NCBI GenBank assembly: GCA_016508695.1
Contig: VNKQ01000014.1
Coordinates: 372,001 to 436,000 of the forward strand
Direction of reading: 5' to 3'
From: Hyphodiscus hymeniophilus
Lineage: Eukaryota > Ascomycota > Leotiomycetes > Helotiales > Hyphodiscaceae
Length of the DNA: 64,000 nucleotides
Shown: positions 10,814 through 21,702 of the stretch, piece by piece
Position numbering within the stretch: position 1 is the stretch's first letter
Layout of the letters: every line of letters begins with the position of its first letter
The notes under the pieces: model-generated
What the model was told of the DNA's origin: nothing
The model's database searches: none
The model's input: the letters and a program-made list of their open reading frames with translations, nothing else
Program-made: the position numbers and the translations under genes

Positions 10814-12297
10814 TTATATCTCCTCCTTAAGCTCACCAGCTTCATCCATCATCAAGCTCAGAGGTCCCTTCTTGACCATCAGACTCATAATCTCATACAG
10901 AGCATCGGCGGCTGCCATGGTAGTGTGCTCGGCATTCGTATCATATGCAGGTGCTACTTCGACGATATCAGCTGCGATGAGATTGATCCCTTCCAAGCCG
11001 CGGATAATCGTTCGCAATTCACGGGTCGACCAGCCTCCTGTCTCGGGGGTTCCTGTTGCGGGAGCAACTGTACTTGGTTAGTGATCAAGTTTCTAGGTAA
11101 GGGATCTATGTTAACTTACAAGCTGGATCCAGGGTATCAATATCAAGAGAAAGATAGACCGGCTTGGTCGTACCGACTCTGTCAAGAATCTTTTTTATTA
11201 TGCCGTCCATACCGATAGTGTCAATCTCCCTTGCCTCTACGATCTCAAAGCCACAATATCCATCATTCTCATAATCGCTGGGCCCACTCAGGGTAGTCCG
11301 GATACCCGCATGGATATTCGTATCGTTCGCCAACAAGCCTTCTTGAGCGGCATGGTAGAAATAGGTTCCGTGGTTGATGGATGCCACTTTTGATGGAGAT
11401 CCACCAAAAACTTTAGGCTTCCAGGTGTCGAGATGGGAATCGAAGTGAATTACGGAGACGGGGCCATATGCGCGGTTGATTGAGCGGAGAAGGGGTAGTG
11501 TGATTGTGTGGTCGCCGCCGAGGGTGATTACTCGGGGTAGGGTTTTATCGTTCTTTGCAGGGCCCTTTTTCTTCGAGTCGGTGGCTGGGGCGCGAGAGAG
11601 GATGCTGTTGTGCCCTTCTTCAATTTGGTGGAGGGCCCAAGTGTTGTCGTATCTGGGATACGATCAGTCGTCGTCCTCGCTTATATGTTAAGACCTACGA
11701 AGTAACGGGAATATCTCCACAGTCCAAAACAGTAGCCCAACTATTGAAAGGATTCGTTTCTAATGGGACGTTGTATCCTCCACTGAAACCAAGCTTGCGT
11801 GAGCCTGTGTTCGGATTGTATCAGCTTATGTTGTGGGGACGTACTATAGATTGAGACGGCGAGAACCTTGACGGATTCCTGAGGGACCGAAACGCGCGCC
11901 TGGTCGGTAGGACGTTCCTGTATCGAAGGGAGCCCCTACATATCATGTTTTAGCTTGGGCACTTTGAGGGTCTTTAATTTGGGAGATAGAGCATGACTCT
12001 TGAGACGTACCAATGAATGCAATGTCGTATTTGACGTCGTCGGAGGCCAAGCATGGGAAGTATGGAAGACGTCCGAATGTGGAAATACCTGAGAAAACGG
12101 AATCGGCCTTTCAAGTGTCAATTGGGCTTCGTAGATGTGAATAGTATCAATTGGCCTACCTGGGTTCCACCATCGCCTGGTAATGTGTTGTACCAGAGTG
12201 CCTTGTGTGGACCTTGAATTGGGATCTGATTTTCATGATCTCCATGTGCAAGTGCACTGGCTGCCAGAGCAGCGACGGTGAGGATGTTCGTGAGCAT
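10814..12297 (-). CDS. Secreted agmatinase-family ureohydrolase
   Basis: Six exons on the minus strand: 12297-12160, 12107-12011, 11935-11845, 11782-11699, 11652-11120 and 11067-10814, all GT-AG, giving 398 residues in frame. The first 17 or so residues (MLTNILTVAALAASALA) form a signal peptide. The arginase/agmatinase fold then shows its metal ligands: GGDHT near residue 200, HFDSHLDTW (the D-x-H-x-D cluster) and SLDIDTLDPA. The N-terminal block FSGISTFGRLPYF and GAPFDTGTSYRPGARFGP are typical of the agmatinase branch. The expected reaction is hydrolysis of agmatine or a related guanidine compound to an amine and urea, using two Mn ions, outside the cell or in the vacuole. The exact substrate cannot be read from sequence. 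It is divergent from the 978-residue gene. The first intron's acceptor (12108) was chosen because only it keeps the conserved FSGISTFGR frame. Confidence 0.9.
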
Positions 12298-13871
12298 GAT
12301 CCAGGTGCAATTGAGTAGTAGAAGAGAAGTAGAACAAGAGAAGTGAATGTCTTTTATGTGCGGCTGTGTGTTGTCAATGCAAGCTGGTGCATTTTGGCGT
12401 CATTGACAGTGGAGTATTACAGTAGATGGATAGCAATTGGTTACCTCATTCTTGAAGCTGTAGCAGATCCGACAACTATCGGCGGGGGACTTCCCTTGAA
12501 GATTACCTGAAAGTATTCCAAGCTGCTGGTCATGCCACACCATTGGAGGATACGGGATGTGGAATGGAGTGAATGCAATGGGGAGCATAGATAAAGGACT
12601 AAATAGGCATATATTTTCTGTAATTCAGACTTGATAGATGAAATCAAGAATAACATTGAAAAAAAGAGTATGACAATAACAGTTTCGTAAGATGGGATTG
12701 AGTAATGGCTCGGTAGTGGACAGGGGTAGCTGTGTTTGTGTAGGTAATTGATAAGGGAGGGTTAGATGAGCTTTATCGGTGGAAGGGCGGCGAGGAAGTC
12801 TAATAAGGCGGCAAGAGATAGATCACGCAAAAGTCACGAGTGCTGTTCGAGTAAATCTGATAATCTGGTAGTATTAACCATTAGATACTTCACGGATAAC
12901 AAAATGCAGTCAAAGGTAATTTCCTAGGTCTCTGGAGAGACAATGATTCAACAGAGCGTGTGGATCACGTGACTGGGACTCGATCCAAATTGGTAGGCAT
13001 TTTGCTCGAATATGGATAACGAAAAGTCTTGGTAGGGCTATATCACCATACTACGTGCCTAGGAACGAGGGAAGTCTCTTCATTATCCAGTATCTCCCCT
13101 GGGTAACGTTTCCTCTACATTTTCCCCTCATCGATCCATCCAATCGATGCACCCAGCCTCCTGATTTTCCGAGGCAGGCTTTCGAAGGACGCAGAGCAGA
13201 TGCAAGAGGGAACTGGCCTCAACAGGATACTCTATCATCCTACCATCCTCTTCAAATGCCCGAGCCCGAGTCCATCAACTGACTACATCGCTTGATTCGC
13301 CAGGCCCTGCACCACTGCTGCTCATTGCATACGTTTCATGCAGTCTCTCCTGCTTGAAGTGCAGCTAGAATTGATTTCTGCCCTTCCTCGGCCGTCTTGG
13401 ACCGCTGATTCGAGGAGAGAGGTCTCGTTTTATGCAGGCAGGATTTTAGTACGGGAACCTGCTCATCCCAAAATCGTTGCTTTAACTGCGTCAGTCGATC
13501 CGTCCGTCCAATTAGGCGGATTCAAGGCTCTACGACCTCCTCGTCCTCAGACTCAGACTTTTGCGCCAGATCTCACTTCACCTCGACCTCCTCGACTCGA
13601 ATCTCCTCGATACGAATAGGCAAAGTCGCACGCTCATTGAATTTGCCCCACGATATTTCCACGACTTCACGATTCTCGTTCCTAGACCCGCTCACGATAA
13701 GACATCAAGTCACCGGTCCAAATACGACGCCCCTGCATCTGCCATTCTCATCTGCGGCCTGCCGGATTGAGAGTACAGGTATGATGGTCTCTTCGAGCGA
13801 ACAGGCGAACAGACTATGACCCGACATTTATCGACAATACGATCCCCAAGATTCGACATCACTCGGCGTGA
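12298..13871. other. Divergent intergenic region
   Basis: About 1.6 kb between the agmatinase start (-) and the 978-residue protein start (+). The ORFs at 13055-13282 and 13338-13619 have no recognisable content. The pyrimidine-rich 13300-13860 portion (ctcgacctcctcgactcg) looks like a promoter and 5' leader for the downstream gene. Confidence 0.6.
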
Positions 13872-16808
13872 ATGCTCCTCACTCAGACAGACTGGCACAG
13901 AATGCCGGCCAGGGAGCTTGGAGCTTCCTTTGAGGCTCCAAATGGGGTTGGTTCGACCTTGTTGAAGAGACACAAGACATTACCACATCCTCGAGAAGAA
14001 CGGTTTATCGATTTCATTCCTCCCGCTCCGACGGCGAAACCTAGAGCTCTCGTTATCGATACAGGGACAAAATCCGTTACCAGCTCAGATACATCGAGTC
14101 CTCGAACACTAAAGCATCCATCGAAGAGACTGGGGGCTCCAAGCTTACCTCCAACGCCTCCGACTCATTCCCGGCAATCTTCAGGTGATCACCCCACAAT
14201 CACTTCAGCACCGAGATATGATGCTTCAAGAAGCCAATCTTCAGCCCCAAGCACTCCTCCAAATCAGAAGAGCCCGCCCACTCCAGACTTCACTCCCCCA
14301 CGTGCAATTCCTCAATTAGTGTTTCGACCTCCTCCAAGCGATCGATATCCCTCCTCCAGAAACGATTCCTTCAAAACTGCAAGAGAGAATCCATATTCTT
14401 CGGATGAGGATGATCTTTCCACAGTACGCCCTGTTATACTCTCGGCTAGGCAATCAAAAGATACCGTACCTCACATACCAGAAATACATGTGAAGCGAAG
14501 AGAGGTTGGTTTAGGGCTAGGCCTGGAATCTGATAACGAGGGAACAAGTACGCCAAAAGGACATGCAGATTCTCAACAGGAATTTGTTGTCTTTGACGGA
14601 GAATGGGGATCTACAGAGGAGGCAAGCGAAGTCGAGCGAGAATGGGACGATAACCTCATGAGGAATGTTACCGTCCGGAAAAGACCTGGAAGAAATATGC
14701 AAATGTTCGCGAGTGCTACTGATGTTTTGAAAGACGATATCGTCTCGCCAACGAATGCGACTCGTGTCGTCCGTAGTTTACCTCTGCAGGAGAGAATAGC
14801 AAGACATCGATTGGAGAGGGATGTAGCCGATCGGAGATCGACCGAAAAATTCGCAGAACGAATCGCATGGCCCTCGACAGTTGCAGACCCTGAATCTCCT
14901 ACAACTCCAGATGTTAGGAGGTTTTCTGCAATGTCAGGAAAAAGTAATTCTACTATAGTAGAGGCTATGGTTATTGATGCGCTGCCCTCACGCAGAAAGA
15001 CTCTTCGACACACCAAAAAGTACATTGGATTAAGGGAGTTTAGCTCTGATCACTCGACGAGAAGCTCTGCACAAAATTCCTCGGCCTCTGTCGATTTACA
15101 TCGTCTGGTGCACAAAACTTCGAGGATACCCGATAAACGGCATCGAAGTCTAGCCTCGAATGCAACTGCGAGCACGGCATCGAGCAGTAAATCGAGGCGA
15201 GACATCATCAAGAGTGGTGGTATCCCTGTTGTCGTCATACCAGATCGTCGTTCTTCCACAAAGTCATCCAAGCCACCTTCTCTCAGATCAACAAGCAGTC
15301 GAAGGACGAAGAGAAGCATGTCTCTTGGCTCGGCACCATTGTCGAACTCCTCAAAGTTCAACGAGCCTGGATATTTCGATTCCACGCCACGAAAGAGAAC
15401 CCTATCTGAATCTGCGGGATCTGGTCAATCAGTTCGAACGATTGACTTCCCTCCGACTATTCCGGCAAGACGGTCCTCACTTTCGGCTCCAACCAGTCGG
15501 AACACTTCACGTGCCGGTTCTCTGACCGCTGAAAGTCTCAAGGCACACAACCTGATCCAGGAGAATCGGGAGTTATTGAAGCCTATGATTCACAATCCAA
15601 CAGAATCAAGGGACGAGACTGCAAATGACCACTTGAGTGTGGATCATAACGGTGATCCATTATTTGGCACCCGACCGTCGACCCAAGTTACACCTTTTTC
15701 TCAAGCATCATATGAAACTGCAGGAACTACTGCAGAGGTATCTGAAGCTATGGCAGTCACGTTGTTCCCACACCAGAACAAATCCCTTCTCGTTATACAG
15801 CATGCTCCCGACTCATCACCAGAGCCTCTCAACGTAGACACCTTACCGCCGAAGATGAAAGTCAATGTTAAAGGGACTATGGGTCCGGTTACACTTCCGC
15901 AAACCAGTCATCCTATGGATGAAGTTGATTCTCCCCTTCGAAATCCTCGTGATCCACCAGAGCCTCCTGTTGGACCACCTGCAATCAAGTTCATTCCCCC
16001 AACACCAGCAGGTCTTACTCCTTCCCAAGAAGAGCATCGGCAGCTAGGGTATAATGACGAGCCTACATCGCAGAAGCCCAAGCGATCGATGTCTTTGATG
16101 CGTCGCGCATTCAGTAATCGTCAAAATTTCGAACCTACACAGAAGTTGGGATTTTTGCGAACTTTCTCACTCCGTGATCGACGTCCTGGATCAAGCAGTG
16201 AATCGACACAGACTTCCAAGGCCAATGCCAATCTGGCCACCCTATATCCTTCAGTTGGAGACCAACCAGCGGATGGTAGCAAGTTGCATCCTTTCTGGAG
16301 ACCAACCCACTTCTGGGATGACCTTGAAGATTATGATTCTGACGCCGATGACGAACTTCGCTATCCACCTATTGATAATAGACCGCCACCTCCGAAGCGC
16401 AGTCTGAGTGGAAAGTTGAAGCGTACATTCGCCATACTGCCAATCAAAGATGAAGACTATAGTGTCCATGCTATTGATCGAAGGACAATGAGGAGGACAG
16501 AGAACGGGATGAGAGTCGTCAAGCAGAGGAGTAATTCAAGTTTGAGGCGCGACGTTGATAGGCCACGATTTGGCGCTCCTGGGCCTGATGATTTCGGATA
16601 CGGGTTTAAGGATGGGAATGGTGGACGCATTCATACAATCCCGGGGCTAGGTATTAGAGTTGAATATGTGGGGTGGAATGGGATAAAGAGACGATTGAGT
16701 GAGAGGAAGCGGGAGCAGAGGAGTGATAAGTTGAGGGCGAGCATCAGCACACCAAGGGAGGTTCAAAGCGGTGTTGATGATGTGCTGAGGAGGAGGAGCC
16801 AAGTCTAA
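13872..16808 (+). CDS. Large Ser/Pro/Arg-rich disordered protein, unknown function
   Basis: A single-exon ORF of 978 residues; the ATG at 13902 is an alternative start. Most of the chain is low-complexity and probably disordered, rich in Ser, Arg, Pro and Thr, with many basic-Ser patches (RRSSTKSSKPPS, SRRTKRSMSLGS, KRSMSLMRRAFS) that look like kinase or 14-3-3 sites. The last ~180 residues look more ordered and more constrained: KLHPFWRPTHFWDDLEDYDS, then an acidic patch, KRSLSGKLKRTFAILPI, and IHTIPGLGIRVEYVGWNG near the end. No catalytic domain or membrane segment is visible. The length and composition suggest a cytoplasmic scaffold or cortical phosphoprotein, but that is inference. It is followed on the same strand by the small DUF2462 gene. 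Confidence 0.75.
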   Translation: MLLTQTDWHRMPARELGASFEAPNGVGSTLLKRHKTLPHPREERFIDFIPPAPTAKPRALVIDTGTKSVTSSDTSSPRTLKHPSKRLGAPSLPPTPPTHSRQSSGDHPTITSAPRYDASRSQSSAPSTPPNQKSPPTPDFTPPRAIPQLVFRPPPSDRYPSSRNDSFKTARENPYSSDEDDLSTVRPVILSARQSKDTVPHIPEIHVKRREVGLGLGLESDNEGTSTPKGHADSQQEFVVFDGEWGSTEEASEVEREWDDNLMRNVTVRKRPGRNMQMFASATDVLKDDIVSPTNATRVVRSLPLQERIARHRLERDVADRRSTEKFAERIAWPSTVADPESPTTPDVRRFSAMSGKSNSTIVEAMVIDALPSRRKTLRHTKKYIGLREFSSDHSTRSSAQNSSASVDLHRLVHKTSRIPDKRHRSLASNATASTASSSKSRRDIIKSGGIPVVVIPDRRSSTKSSKPPSLRSTSSRRTKRSMSLGSAPLSNSSKFNEPGYFDSTPRKRTLSESAGSGQSVRTIDFPPTIPARRSSLSAPTSRNTSRAGSLTAESLKAHNLIQENRELLKPMIHNPTESRDETANDHLSVDHNGDPLFGTRPSTQVTPFSQASYETAGTTAEVSEAMAVTLFPHQNKSLLVIQHAPDSSPEPLNVDTLPPKMKVNVKGTMGPVTLPQTSHPMDEVDSPLRNPRDPPEPPVGPPAIKFIPPTPAGLTPSQEEHRQLGYNDEPTSQKPKRSMSLMRRAFSNRQNFEPTQKLGFLRTFSLRDRRPGSSSESTQTSKANANLATLYPSVGDQPADGSKLHPFWRPTHFWDDLEDYDSDADDELRYPPIDNRPPPPKRSLSGKLKRTFAILPIKDEDYSVHAIDRRTMRRTENGMRVVKQRSNSSLRRDVDRPRFGAPGPDDFGYGFKDGNGGRIHTIPGLGIRVEYVGWNGIKRRLSERKREQRSDKLRASISTPREVQSGVDDVLRRRSQV

Positions 16809-17293
16809 TCGACGGACCACGCGACACCGAGACGGAGAAGCAGAAAGGAGGAAACGGTTGTACCATCAAAAGTAGATATCCCCGGAGGAGCGTCGCACAT
16901 TGATTTACCTGTACTTGTTCAATTTTCCTGGCATTTTCTTAAAGTGAGCGATGATTTCGTTTGCTCTTTACATTTTTGGTCTGGGCTTATGATGGAAATG
17001 ATGATATGAAGTATACGATTGTTGACCTTTGCGAGCAAGACTTTTGATGACTTGATGATTTATAAGCTATAGAAGTGAATGAAAGGAAATACGCGATATT
17101 CATGATGAGTGAAGCTGTGAGACTATTGATAATGATAAAATTATTCTATCCATGCTGTCTATTTTCTCCTTATGTGGGGAGCAGACCCGCACTAGCGGCC
17201 GCCCAAAATTTCGAGTGAAATTCGACGTCAATCAGCGCTTCAACCTCACGCTCCACAACCCAGCCCAACTTCAAACCTTGGCTTCGCATAATA
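16809..17293. other. Intergenic between two + strand genes
   Basis: About 480 bp. Nothing coding was seen. It should contain the 3' UTR of the 978-residue gene and the promoter of the small DUF2462 gene. Confidence 0.6.
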
Positions 17294-17752
17294 ATGGCGC
17301 AAGGAGCCATCAAAACCAGACCCGCCGCAGGCACGGCCAAATCTGCACGGAGACAGAATGCGCCGGGAGCGAAGAAGGGCGCGAGGACCATCGCACCTAG
17401 GAAGGCGGCGCTTGTGAAGAATGGGAAGATCACGAAGGTTCGTGCAGTATTCCTTTGCTTTTTGGTTTGGAGGAAGTTCGCGGGGTGAAGAGATGTAAGC
17501 GGGGAGCAGTGCTAGCTAGGATAAGAGAGGTCTTTCTGGACGAGACTTTCATGGGATTGAAAGTCGGATCTAACACGCACATAGAAGTACTCGGCTGGAC
17601 TCACGGCCATGACGGAGCGGACGCTGGGTGCTAAGGCGGGACATCTGGAGCTGTTGAAGGGCGGGAAGAAGAATAAGGATGCGAAGGATGGGAAGGATGC
17701 TAAAGGGAAGCCGGTCGAGGTTAGGAAGGGTGGGAGTAAGAAGTTTGGTTGA
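17294..17752 (+). CDS. DUF2462/UPF0390 small basic protein (C19orf53-like)
   Basis: Two exons, 17294-17437 and 17585-17752, separated by a 147-bp GT-AG intron with ctaac, give 103 residues. The protein is very rich in Lys, Ala and Gly: MAQGAIKTRP at the start, then repeated Lys-rich runs (GAKKGARTIAPRKAALVK; KGGKKNKDAKDGKDAKGK). This pattern and length match DUF2462, represented in mammals by the Leydig cell tumor 10 kDa protein homolog. Members are small, probably nucleolar or nucleic-acid-binding proteins. No enzymatic motif is expected. The first exon reads on into the intron for only 16 codons before a stop, supporting splicing. Confidence 0.8.
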
Positions 17753-19501
17753 AGGGAGGTTGATTGTGTGGGCTTTTATATAAGAGAGTTGGAGGTCGAT
17801 GAGAGGCCGCTGGTATGAGGTGCTCTGGTGGGCGAGGAATGCCTGAGGGTGTGATTCGAAGGGCAGGTGCTTGAGGAGGAGGGGAGACCTTGAGCTGGTG
17901 GAAGTGCGGTCGATATCCTCGCTGAGTAGTCACTTGTGCCGCTTTTCTCCTCAAGCAGTGTTGGAGAGATAGCAAGGCGTTGCACGGGGCTCAGAAAACC
18001 GGTAGTTGGCATACTCTCCAGGCAGCACATAAAAAGCATGTGCAATCTCGCAGCTCATTGTAGTGGACTTGCATTCGTGTCCGTTCACTTTGATCATTTA
18101 TTACTTCGAAGTAGGGGTTTTATGGCAACTCTATACAGCTGGTTGATACGTCCCCAATTATTGATTGAGCCTAGATCTCATGCTTCCGTTCCGGGCTTAG
18201 GTTGCGGCTCTTGTCGACAAATGTAATGGGAGGGCCCCTATGCTACGTGCATCTGGCATTTTGGAAGTCGGAGGGATAATGCAGCACCGCCTTATTCCAT
18301 TTTCAAGAAACTTCTCATCTGCTTTATTGACGGCGGTGATAGGGAAGGGAAGCTCGCTCAAGTTAATATATATTACTAAGCAAGCCTGAATGTGAGAATG
18401 CCGCTAGTCCCTAACGTCACTTAATCCTTCAAGCTTTACTGCCCTTTCACGACGAACACCATAAATTGATTTGGAGTCAAATCAATGTAGCATTGATAGC
18501 AAGGTACCGTCGATGATCTATGGCTACTTATCAGTCGCAGCTGAGCAATGTCTGCTTGTAGCACCCTCTTGTAACATGCTCCCTACTTGAATGGATTTGA
18601 ATGATACATTCTGCCATCTTTCCTTTTGTATACTCATAAAGCACGCAAGAAGTGTCCAATGGAATTAGGTTTCGGTGTACCTTACGCTTAGTTGTGCGTA
18701 GTAGTCAGTCACCATCTGCCTTTTCGTGGGTATTGTTGATAACAGCCTCGGAGTATGTCAAAGAAATGCCACGAAGCTTGTCTATATTCTACATCATCTA
18801 CGGGCTGAATAAGATCTTGAGAGAGAATAGAAGATAATAGAGATCACTGGTGCATTATTTCCATCGTATGTTGACAGTGCATCCTGTAAGTCGCCGCTGT
18901 GGCCGGTGTGGAGCTGTTTTCAACAGAGACTGGGCACATAGGTAGGTAATTCCTTGATGTTCCACGTCCTCTGTTAGCGGCCATCTGAATTGCTCTGTTG
19001 TGAGCGAGCCTTATCACGTGAAGCGTTTCGCCGCGGTTTGAAGGTATCGCTGAATTTTCTCGCGACTCGCGATTCTTGAACCTCTTTTGTCTTCAGTACA
19101 TTCTCACCACCTGAAAGAGACCCTTGCGATCTCTCTGTTGCTCCCTTTCGTGAGTACCAGAACCATTCTACATCGATATTACATTCGATACTCGATTCAT
19201 ACAATTCGTAACTGCGTTGCGTCCCAAGTCGGAGATCGACTCTGCGAGACCAAACTGCATCTCACTTCCCCATCCACTCCAAACTGTTATCACGTCTGCC
19301 TATGGCCAGTTCTAACGCTTCTTATTGGAGTAGTCAACTACAGTAAATCGGCCTCCGCAAAGGTCAAGCTTTCGTCGAATTTTCGACACCCAAGCCCTTC
19401 GTGCCTTCGTCGATTTTTTCGACATGAAGAGGCCTCGTGCCTTCAAAGAAACCCGTGTCTTTCTTTAGTCCCTCCTCTAGTTCGGACGCCAATTTTTGAT
19501 A
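17753..19501. other. Intergenic, no supported gene
   Basis: About 1.75 kb. Nothing recognisable was found on either strand. Close to its right end two short dyads (gtcgaattttcgac near 19373 and gtcgattttttcgac near 19409) stand 36 bp apart in what is probably the 5' leader of the next gene. Confidence 0.55.
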
Positions 19502-19664
19502 ATGGATTCTTCATCCTATTCTCGCCCTTGTGGCAGTCCAAATGATCGCAACGATCAAACCAACATTAGTCCCTCCTCTCGCTCGGACTCGATTCTCAAC
19601 AATGATTCTTCTTCTTCATCCTCTCGCCCGATCGGCAATGACAACGATCGCAACCATCAAAGCA
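19465..19664 (+). repeat. ~100-bp direct duplication spanning a start codon
   Basis: The block beginning ttagtccctcctct at 19465 is repeated from 19566. Shared landmarks in the same order are a tcggac box, gattctt-tcatcct-tctcgccc and gatcgcaac-atcaaa. The first copy straddles the ATG at 19502. The second is fully coding, so the protein starts with two related 20-residue segments (DSSSYSRPCGSPNDRN and DSSSSSSRPIGNDNDRN). Confidence 0.7.
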
Positions 19665-21510
19665 GCCAAGCCCTACAGGGTAAGCGAACATTCGTTACTC
19701 CTTCTAGCTATGAGACCGCTCCAGGTGGTCGTGGAGGACGTGATAATGGACGTGGAGAGGGCAACCACCGTGGCGTTTGCGGCAACAATCGTGGCCGTAG
19801 AACTGATCGAGGACGTGAAGATCATTCCAGCAGACGTTATGAAGCACCACTATCTCCGCCAGTTGTGTATGCTCACACATCTACTACGAGATGTAATGCT
19901 GGGGTTGCAGACCAGCTAACTCTGTCGAGTGGCCTTTTACCTTCCCCTGCTGCCGCTCCCGCCCCTCTTGCCGCGGCTCTTGAGGATATCGATGATTTAT
20001 TCGACTCTCAGGCCAATCCTCGTCGGTACGAGGTGGTTGACAGTGATATGACCGATGCCACTGCATCTCCCGCAGTGACTGGAGGCGCTGCTCTTGCCTC
20101 ATCTTCAAGCCCTCCTCCTCAGATAGTTGATTCCAGCAGTTCTATTGTCCCGGGACGCTCATACACTGAAGCCGTTGTCAGGCCAAATGACCGAAAGCGA
20201 TCTGGATCGGTATCCCTCCTATCCGACAGACCTACACATAAAAGTGATAACCCGCAACTCGGATTCATGCACGAGGAGCAATTCGTGAGTACTGGTCGAC
20301 ACGCTGATTCAACCGTCATGTCTGACCACAAAACTACTCGCCAAATCCGGCAGAGTATTACCTGTATTACCACGAGAGTCAAACCCACAGCGCATCAGAG
20401 ACTGCATGCCAACGTCTCATCGATGATCAGGAAGATTGGTTGAAAGTACATGCTGCAGATCCCTCCGTACTTCGCAAGCTATCCAGCCTCGATATCACTC
20501 CTCTGGTTGAGTTACAGCGGCAGGGACCTTCAATTGATTTCTACGATGACCAAGACATTGAGCATACACGAAATATTGGACTAGTTCACTTCCCGACCCA
20601 CCTAAATTCGAATACCTACAACCAGGCCGAAACCCAACCGCTCATATCTCAACATCTTAAGGAATACGCGAAATGGCTTCTACGAGAACTCGGGTATCCA
20701 GACCGTTTCGTACTTTTCTCTAAACTTCCTCTCGAGCTCCGACTCAAGATATGGCGCCTGGGCCTCCCCGAAGAGCGCGACGTTGAACCCAAACTGAACA
20801 AATCTAGTCCACAAATGGAGGTGTGGCAGGCGGAATTGCTTGAGGTCAACAAGGAAAGCAGAGAGGAAGTATTGAAACAGTATTATATACAAGTTTACGG
20901 CGAGAAGCTTGATTACTCTAGATACGGATGGAAGGAATACGGATGGACTTTCTGTTTCGATCCTCAAGTAGACACACTCTCGATTCAGAATGGAGACTTG
21001 GTTCGAAGGAGAACGATCTTTCCCGGCTTCGATCCACCTACCATGCTTGATGTACACGAGTTTCTAACAGATATTGAAAAGATATTCAAGAACGGTTTGG
21101 CTGAAGTAAAGAGCCTGAGAATCACCGATCTCACTTGGAATATATTAGAAGCTCGACAATTTCAGAAAATCGATATTGTGAACCTGCAATGGGATGAAGA
21201 AATAATTGATGATATGAAAACATGGCATCGACGTGGTGGCCTCGATCGTGATGAGGAGTTGGAAAGACTATACAGATCACCTCTGGTCAACCTCTTGGTT
21301 CGATTTAACGGCTTGGAGAAGCTCTATCTGAACTTCGGAGAAGGCCGATGGCTGTGGCAGGTGGTCAATGGCGATTTGGAAGTTGGACAATGGGCCGACG
21401 CCGAGCCAGCTACGATGGAGAGCTGCTCAGCAGCTGTCTCTAAATTTCTGGAAGATCACAAACACTTGTTCCTCAGTGGCATAGCTCCGCAAGTGATTTG
21501 CAAGAGATGA
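19502..21510 (+). CDS. RGG-rich protein with C-terminal 2EXR domain
   Basis: Two ORFs in different frames join through a GT-AG intron: donor gtgagt at 20285 and an acceptor near 20355 (acceptor choice uncertain by a few bases), giving about 645 residues. The first ~250 residues are disordered, Ser-rich, and contain an Arg-Gly cluster (GGRGGRDNGRGEGNHRG) like an RNA-binding RGG box. After the junction the frame reads YYHESQTHSASETACQRL and then a 2EXR domain beginning FSKLPLELRLKIWRLGLP, with EVNKESREEVLKQYY downstream as usual in that family. 2EXR proteins are abundant in filamentous fungi, with F-box-like starts and unknown biochemical role. The ATG at 19502 is the first in-frame ATG; an upstream TTG is not used here. 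Confidence 0.7.
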
Positions 21511-21702
21511 GGTAGCTAGGTCTAGGTAGTAAATTACTGCAGTGGAAAACCGGGGATGCACACGATCTTCGCGTCGAATAGACAATCAAAGTCTTCCAAA
21601 GGCACATGATTCTTAATTGTCTCCAATATGCTTGTGATTCAACGATGCTGGTAATCGGCATAACTAGATACGACAATCTCCGCTCAAAATCTTCTTCCAC
21701 CC

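Noticed and set aside
12089..12090. Acceptor ctcag at this site for agmatinase intron 1
   Set aside because: It is a better-looking acceptor but puts the following conserved FSGISTFGR region out of frame; the aaag acceptor at 12108 keeps it.
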